Assembly (NCBI GenBank): GCA_905479905.1 | Contig: CAJQOK010000205.1 | Location: forward strand, 1 to 9,945 | Source: an uncultured Aliterella sp. | GTDB taxonomy: Bacteria; Cyanobacteriota; Cyanobacteriia; Cyanobacteriales; Chroococcidiopsidaceae | Reading direction: 5' to 3' | Length of the DNA: 9,945 nucleotides | Shown: positions 6,336-9,945 of the stretch, piece after piece | Numbering within the stretch: the stretch's first letter is position 1 | How the letters are laid out: every line of letters starts with the position of its first letter | Position numbers and translations under genes: made by a program | The notes under the pieces: generated by a model | Database searches by the model: none | What the model was told of the DNA's origin: nothing | Seen by the model: the letters and a program-made list of their open reading frames with translations, nothing else

Positions 6336-6890
6336 ATGTCATTATTACGTCGAAGTATACTGCTATCTGTAATTATTGCGCTTTCTCTATCTAATGGAAG
6401 TGTTCTTGCAGCAGAAACCGTGTTGTTGAAATACCGTATTTTTCGAGAATCAATTGCAGTTAAAGAGCTAACAACTTTTGCTCAAACTGGTGAATTGTCA
6501 ACATCGTTACGAGTTAATTTAGCTTTGGCAAAACAAGAGCCAAAAACGATTCGCAAATACTTAACCGAATCTGTAGCAGTTAGTCCAGTATTATTAGATC
6601 GAATCCTAAATAGCCCCATTGGTAATGTTATTCTCGATCAAATTGGTGAAGCTATACATACACCGTCACGCACGGCTGATCGCCAAGCTTTAAGAGCGGC
6701 GTTAGTTTTATCAGCAAGTAGCGATCGCAATGGTAGTGGCGCTAAAAATACCATTAGCCTAATTGAGGTAATCCAAAATTATCCTAGTTCAGAAGTTGAA
6801 GTGGAAGGAGAAGTTTTAGAGCGTGCTTATCGCCAATTGCGTCAATTAGGAGGCAATTTGCAAGACTTGCTACAGCGAATTCCTCGATAA
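6336..6890 (+). CDS. Secreted stand-alone DUF1400 protein
   Basis: The 184-residue protein opens with a clear signal peptide (RR at 5-6, hydrophobic stretch 8-19, likely cut after VLA at 23-25). The mature part is DUF1400 throughout: VLLKYRIFRESIAVKELTTF (29-48), LLDRILNSPIGNVILDQIG (86-104), HTPSRTADRQALRAALVLSA (108-127) and SLIEVIQNYPSSEVEVEG (141-158). DUF1400 is a cyanobacterial domain usually found before an alpha/beta-hydrolase domain. Here the stop follows directly after it and no hydrolase motif (GxSxG) exists in the protein. It is therefore a domain-only periplasmic or exported protein of unknown function. A HIP1 octamer at 6721 falls in a Gly/Ser loop (SDRNGSG). Confidence 0.8.
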   Translation: MSLLRRSILLSVIIALSLSNGSVLAAETVLLKYRIFRESIAVKELTTFAQTGELSTSLRVNLALAKQEPKTIRKYLTESVAVSPVLLDRILNSPIGNVILDQIGEAIHTPSRTADRQALRAALVLSASSDRNGSGAKNTISLIEVIQNYPSSEVEVEGEVLERAYRQLRQLGGNLQDLLQRIPR

Positions 6891-6944
6891 GTTATAAATT
6901 TAACTTTTACTACTCAAATTTCAATTACTGATAAAGTGTATAAT

Positions 6945-7388
6945 TTACTGCAAGCGCAACGAATAATGATGAAACACCTCATCTTTCTCATATCCTAATG
7001 ATTCGTACAGCGCTTGCGCCACATGATTTGATTGCTGTGTTGAAAGACTTATACGGATTGCTCCAGTTTCCTCAGCGTACTGCTTTGCCATTGCCATAAG
7101 TGACCGAGCTATTCCTTGATTTCGGTGTGAAAAAGTAACAAATAAATCGTTCAAAATCCAAACTCGTTTCATGGACACAGACGAGAAACTGGGATAAAGC
7201 TGAGTAAAGCCGACAATTTGATCGCCATCCCTTGCAGCAAAAATAATCGAGTCGCAATATTCAAATCGATTTTTCAGAAATAGCCTTGCACCATCAAGGT
7301 CTGAGGACTGTTGATAAAAAACGCGATATTGGTCAAATAACATAGACAGCGCTTCAAGGTGTTCAACATTTGCTAAAAAGACTTTCAT
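6945..7388 (-). CDS. GNAT family N-acetyltransferase
   Basis: The 147-residue length and fold pattern are typical of a single GNAT domain. The acetyl-CoA pyrophosphate loop is RNQGIARSLM (89-98), matching the R/QxxGxG/A motif A. The preceding strand is VWILNDLFV (76-84), and the C-terminal ALYESLGYEKDEVFHHYSL (126-144) matches motif B with the usual GY turn. It should transfer an acetyl group from acetyl-CoA to an amine or amino group; the substrate cannot be inferred. It is closest in look to small RimI/YpeA-like acetyltransferases of the N-(A)-Q-x-x-N type. The gene converges with the DUF1400 gene, leaving only 54 nt between stops and no obvious terminator. No Shine-Dalgarno sequence is evident. 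Confidence 0.85.
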   Translation of the reverse strand: MKVFLANVEHLEALSMLFDQYRVFYQQSSDLDGARLFLKNRFEYCDSIIFAARDGDQIVGFTQLYPSFSSVSMKRVWILNDLFVTFSHRNQGIARSLMAMAKQYAEETGAIRISLSTQQSNHVAQALYESLGYEKDEVFHHYSLRLQ

Positions 7389-7498
7389 AGGTTTCTACTG
7401 CCACTTGCCAATTTAACAGAATATATCGTAGGAGCCTCAACTCCACAAATTGAAGCATTCAATATCGATGGCATTTAGCGTCAATCTTATCTAAAACA

Positions 7499-7528
7499 AC
7501 CGATCCGAATCATGCAATAATAATCGGT
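7499..7528. promoter_or_regulatory. Inverted repeat ACCGAT/ATCGGT upstream of the 7554 gene
   Basis: ACCGAT at 7499-7504 is mirrored by ATCGGT at 7523-7528 with an 18-nt spacer, ending 25 nt before the ATG at 7554. The half-site spacing (24 nt centre to centre) is compatible with a dimeric regulator binding on one DNA face. Since the following gene may encode a DNA-binding protein, autoregulation is possible but unproven. Confidence 0.3.
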
Positions 7529-7553
7529 CTGTAATAACTGACTTCTCCTGGCT

Positions 7554-8624
7554 ATGGTTTCATCATCCCAAACTCCCACAGACCTTGCTGCGGTATTATC
7601 TGAGCCTGTGGATCTATCTTTTCAACTCCCCGATCCAGAAGATGAAGAGATTCCTGAATTAGATTTTCAACAGCAAATTGATAGCGCTTGGCAAGTATGC
7701 GATCGCTTTGACTTGCAAACAGAAATTTGGCGGGGGCGAATTTTACGTGCTGTGCGCGATCGCGAAAAAAAACATGGTGATGCTCGTGGGAGTGGTTTTC
7801 TTGATTGGCTTAAAATAAGAGAAATTAGCAAAAGTCAAGCTTACGCAATCATCGCCTTAGCCAACAGTGCCGATACCTTAATGGCAGAAGGACAGCTAGA
7901 TCCGGCGGCGGTGAGGTGTTTTAGCAAACGTGCCTTTATGGAAACAGCAAAAGCCGATCCAGAAGTACAGCAATTAGTTACCGATGCCGCTAAAAATGGC
8001 GATCGCATTACCCGCCGAGAAGTACGCCAAATTGCCGATGAATGGACGGCGATGACTTCTGATTTAGTCCCTGATAGCGTCAAAGCCAAAGTCAACGATC
8101 ACACTTTACCTAGCCGCTATTTACCGCCTATGGTCAGAGAAATTGAAAAGTTGCCAGAGTCTCATCAAACAATTTTGCGCCAAGAAATCGCCCTTAATCC
8201 TGATGTAGAAACGGTAAAACAAGTCACCTCTGAGGCTAAATACTTAGCAAAATACCTTGATGCCGCAACTAGCGTTCAAGTATTTGATGGCGGTGCGGTA
8301 GACTTAGAAATGGCTTTAGAAGAAGCTTTAAGATTAGGCTGCATTAATACGGCGGCAGACTTAGTTAATCAAGCATCGCAGTTAGAGCAAAACATCGCTA
8401 AACTTTATACTACCTGGAAGCGGATCGGCAGCTTATCGGATAGATTGTATGTAGATACAGGAGCAAGTACCCCCAATTTACGCAGCCTTTTAACTTGCCT
8501 AGAGCAATTAACTGGGGAAGTAATGGAGATTCAATTAGGGGAAAATAGCGATAGCGCAAGCGCGCCCGGTAACGGGCTTCGCACTATTCGCCTGCAAATT
8601 CAAGAAACTACCACCCAATCCTAG
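7554..8624 (+). CDS. Conserved-looking hypothetical protein with a possible helix-turn-helix
   Basis: I do not recognise this 356-residue protein. The first 40 residues are acidic and probably disordered. Residues about 56-108 (WRGRILRAVRDREKKHG, then GFLDWLKIREISKSQAYAI) resemble the host-encoded or phage-type DUF3102/ParB-like pattern of a basic helix followed by a helix-turn-helix in which ISKSQAYAII would be the recognition part. A second basic segment is NGDRITRREVRQIADEW (148-164). The rest is mostly helical, with a Leu-rich part at about 250-325. There are no membrane segments or catalytic motifs. A DNA-binding or replication/partition-related role is only an inference. The stop codon overlaps that of the convergent permease gene in a shared CTAG. 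Residues 334-343 are encoded by a palindromic G+C-rich stretch. It contains three HIP1 sites. Confidence 0.6.
   Translation: MVSSSQTPTDLAAVLSEPVDLSFQLPDPEDEEIPELDFQQQIDSAWQVCDRFDLQTEIWRGRILRAVRDREKKHGDARGSGFLDWLKIREISKSQAYAIIALANSADTLMAEGQLDPAAVRCFSKRAFMETAKADPEVQQLVTDAAKNGDRITRREVRQIADEWTAMTSDLVPDSVKAKVNDHTLPSRYLPPMVREIEKLPESHQTILRQEIALNPDVETVKQVTSEAKYLAKYLDAATSVQVFDGGAVDLEMALEEALRLGCINTAADLVNQASQLEQNIAKLYTTWKRIGSLSDRLYVDTGASTPNLRSLLTCLEQLTGEVMEIQLGENSDSASAPGNGLRTIRLQIQETTTQS
8554..8585. repeat. Palindromic G+C-rich stretch inside the 3' end of the 7554 gene
   Basis: GCGC AA GCGC (8554-8563) is followed by GCCCG GTAA CGGGC (8564-8577) and TTCGC. This is the same style of nested hairpins with four-base loops as the intergenic element at 1841-1908. 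It codes for a low-complexity SASAPGNGLR segment. It may be a small repeat captured in frame. Confidence 0.35.
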
Positions 8625-9454
8625 TTTTTAATACCTGTAGTAGCAATCCCGCGCATAAATTGGCGTTGCCCGACTAGAAATAATAAAATTACAGGTATTG
8701 TAGAAATTGCTACCGCCGCCATTAATAAGGGCCAATTATTAGTAAACTGTTCTTGAAACTCTGCTAAAGCTAATTGTACTGTTCTTAATTGCGGCTTAGT
8801 TGTAAAAACTAAAGGTTTAAACAAATCGTTCCATTCGCCAATAAATGTAAATAAAAACAGTGTTACTAAAGCTGGACGCGATAACGGTAGCATAACTCGC
8901 CATAATATCTGCCAGCGATTAGCGCCATCGATAGCGGCGGCTTCTTCTAATTCTACAGGGATAGTTTGAAAATATTGCCGCATTAAAAAAATTCCAAAAC
9001 CGCTTACCGCCGTAGGCAAAATTAGCGCCCCATAAGTATTAATTAAGTGTCCCCACTTCAAAACTAAAAATATAGGAATTACTAATAACTGAAACGGAAT
9101 TACGAGCGTTGCCAATACAATCAATAACAAAGCTTGCCTACCGCGAAACTTTAACCTTGCTAAAGCATAGCCTGCTAACGCTGAAGTAATAATTTGTAAG
9201 CCTGTAACTGCCAAAGCCACTAAAGTAGAATTAGCAAAAGCTAACAGGAACTCTCCCCGTCTCCAAGCGTCTTGATAATTAACTAGAGTCAAACCTATTT
9301 GGGATGATTTCCCTAGGGTATTGGAGGGCGTAAAAGATGTAAGGAACACTACGCCTAGAGGTAATAGTACAACGAGCGCTCCCATAATGAGTAAAAATAA
9401 GTTTAAAAAGTCGAAAACCCTTTCTACTTTAGGCTTTTTACTGTCATTATCCAT
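8621..9454 (-). CDS. Carbohydrate ABC transporter permease, MalG/UgpE type
   Basis: The 277-residue inner-membrane protein has six predicted helices (about 17-40, 75-97, 106-131, 143-160, 194-212, 241-262) and the family's EAA loop at 170-190 (EEAAAIDGANRWQILWRVML, then P), which docks with the ATPase subunit. The pattern LAGYALARLKFRG (93-105) and FIGEWNDLFKPL (204-215) is typical of CUT1 sugar permeases such as MalG, UgpE and LacG. It should form a heterodimer with a MalF-like permease and work with a binding protein and an MsmX/MalK-type ATPase. None of these partners lies next to it: upstream is a divergent alkane-biosynthesis gene and downstream a convergent unrelated gene sharing 4 nt. 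The substrate is unknown; sugars or glycerol-like compounds are likely by family. Confidence 0.92.
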   Translation of the reverse strand: MDNDSKKPKVERVFDFLNLFLLIMGALVVLLPLGVVFLTSFTPSNTLGKSSQIGLTLVNYQDAWRRGEFLLAFANSTLVALAVTGLQIITSALAGYALARLKFRGRQALLLIVLATLVIPFQLLVIPIFLVLKWGHLINTYGALILPTAVSGFGIFLMRQYFQTIPVELEEAAAIDGANRWQILWRVMLPLSRPALVTLFLFTFIGEWNDLFKPLVFTTKPQLRTVQLALAEFQEQFTNNWPLLMAAVAISTIPVILLFLVGQRQFMRGIATTGIKN

Positions 9455-9637
9455 CAGTTTTTATCTAAATAAAGGTTTTTTCGGGTGTAAAGAGCGACTT
9501 CTTCCTCTAGACGTTAATATTTAAAATAGTGCTTTGTTTAAGTTAAATTAACCACAGTGACTTTTACTCTTAACTAAGTAGGAGTCATCGCAATAATGCT
9601 GTCCACCAATTCACGTTAAATAGGAGTGAATAGACCT
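9455..9637. other. Divergent spacer between the permease and ado genes
   Basis: This 183-nt AT-rich region must carry promoters for both neighbours. Two similar words, AAGTAGGAGTCA and AAATAGGAGTGA, occur about 36 nt apart before ado; the second holds its ribosome binding site. No riboswitch, tRNA or clear sigma-70 pair could be assigned with confidence. Confidence 0.35.
9622..9626 (+). promoter_or_regulatory. Ribosome binding site of ado
   Basis: AGGAG at 9622-9626 lies 11 nt before the ATG at 9638. The protein N-terminus predicted from that ATG matches the length of known family members, confirming the start. Confidence 0.65.
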
Positions 9638-9945
9638 ATGCAGCAACTTGCTGCCAACTCTGAACTCGATTTTCAGAGCGAAGTCTATAAGGATGCTTAT
9701 AGCCGCGTCAACGCCATTGTAATTGAAGGGGAACAAGAAGCCCACGAAAATTACATCACACTTACGCAAATGATGCCCGAACATCAGGACGATTTAATTC
9801 GTTTGTCCAAGATGGAAAGCCGCCACAAAAAAGGCTTTGAAGCCTGCGCGCGTAACTTAAAGGTTACGCCAGATTTGCCCTTTGCCAAATCATTCTTTGC
9901 TTCTTTGCATCAGAACTTTCAAGATGCAGCCAAAGAGGGACGAGT
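9638..9945 (+). CDS. ado: Aldehyde-deformylating oxygenase, N-terminal part, cut by window edge
   Basis: The first 102 codons read [20 protein letters not shown], then [19 protein letters not shown] and [19 protein letters not shown], the signature of cyanobacterial aldehyde decarbonylase, a ferritin-like di-iron enzyme of about 231 residues. Iron ligands Glu32, Glu60 and His63 are at the same numbers as in the Synechococcus elongatus enzyme; the remaining ligands lie beyond the edge. The enzyme converts fatty aldehydes made by acyl-ACP reductase into alkanes plus formate, using oxygen and reducing power from ferredoxin. The reductase gene (aar) usually follows directly downstream, which this window cannot show. 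Its presence suggests the alkane (ADO/AAR) pathway rather than the olefin synthase pathway in this organism. Confidence 0.96.
   Translation, partial: MQQLAANSELDFQSEVYKDAYSRVNAIVIEGEQEAHENYITLTQMMPEHQDDLIRLSKMESRHKKGFEACARNLKVTPDLPFAKSFFASLHQNFQDAAKEGR

Overview
The window comes from a cyanobacterium. The perfect octamer GCGATCGC (HIP1) occurs at 927, 3301, 4079, 5915, 6721, 7699, 7756 and 7999, far above chance for 10 kb. Several families are cyanobacterial specialities: aldehyde-deformylating oxygenase, the DUF3493 (LPA1-related) membrane protein and DUF1400. Moderate G+C, a CCA-less tRNA gene and many short palindromes in spacers fit a filamentous or Chroococcidiopsis-like lineage, but I cannot name the genus.

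Layout. 1-1673 (-) is the N-terminal 557 codons of an FdhF/YdeP-type molybdopterin oxidoreductase that runs off the left edge. 1674-1958 is a repeat-rich spacer. It holds a hairpin matching the end structure of the downstream tnpB, so it looks like a relic of another such element, and a 68-nt nested palindrome. 1959-3226 is a tnpB gene (RNA-guided nuclease of IS200/IS605-type elements) without tnpA. A structured 3' end overlaps its stop codon. From 3227 to 3366 lies a 46-codon scrap of a dienelactone hydrolase gene, exactly where the TnpB guide should be read. Then come tRNA-Thr(CGU) on the minus strand (3414-3485), a small LPA1-like membrane protein (3520-3792), a 32-nt palindromic terminator, and a large surface or envelope protein on the minus strand (4054-6045) with a Pro/Thr linker, a parallel beta-helix and three SLH domains. 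6336-6890 (+) is a secreted stand-alone DUF1400 protein, 6945-7388 (-) a GNAT acetyltransferase, 7554-8624 (+) an unrecognised protein with a possible helix-turn-helix, and 8621-9454 (-) a MalG-type sugar ABC permease without visible partners. 9638 to the right edge is the start of the alkane-forming aldehyde-deformylating oxygenase.

Most genes are single transcription units in alternating directions, so there is little operon logic. The accessory part is 1690-3413, where two TnpB-type ends, a palindromic repeat and a broken hydrolase gene sit between the oxidoreductase and a tRNA gene. The main point of interest is that tnpB, its structured RNA end and a guide derived from a chromosomal hydrolase gene can all be read directly from the sequence.
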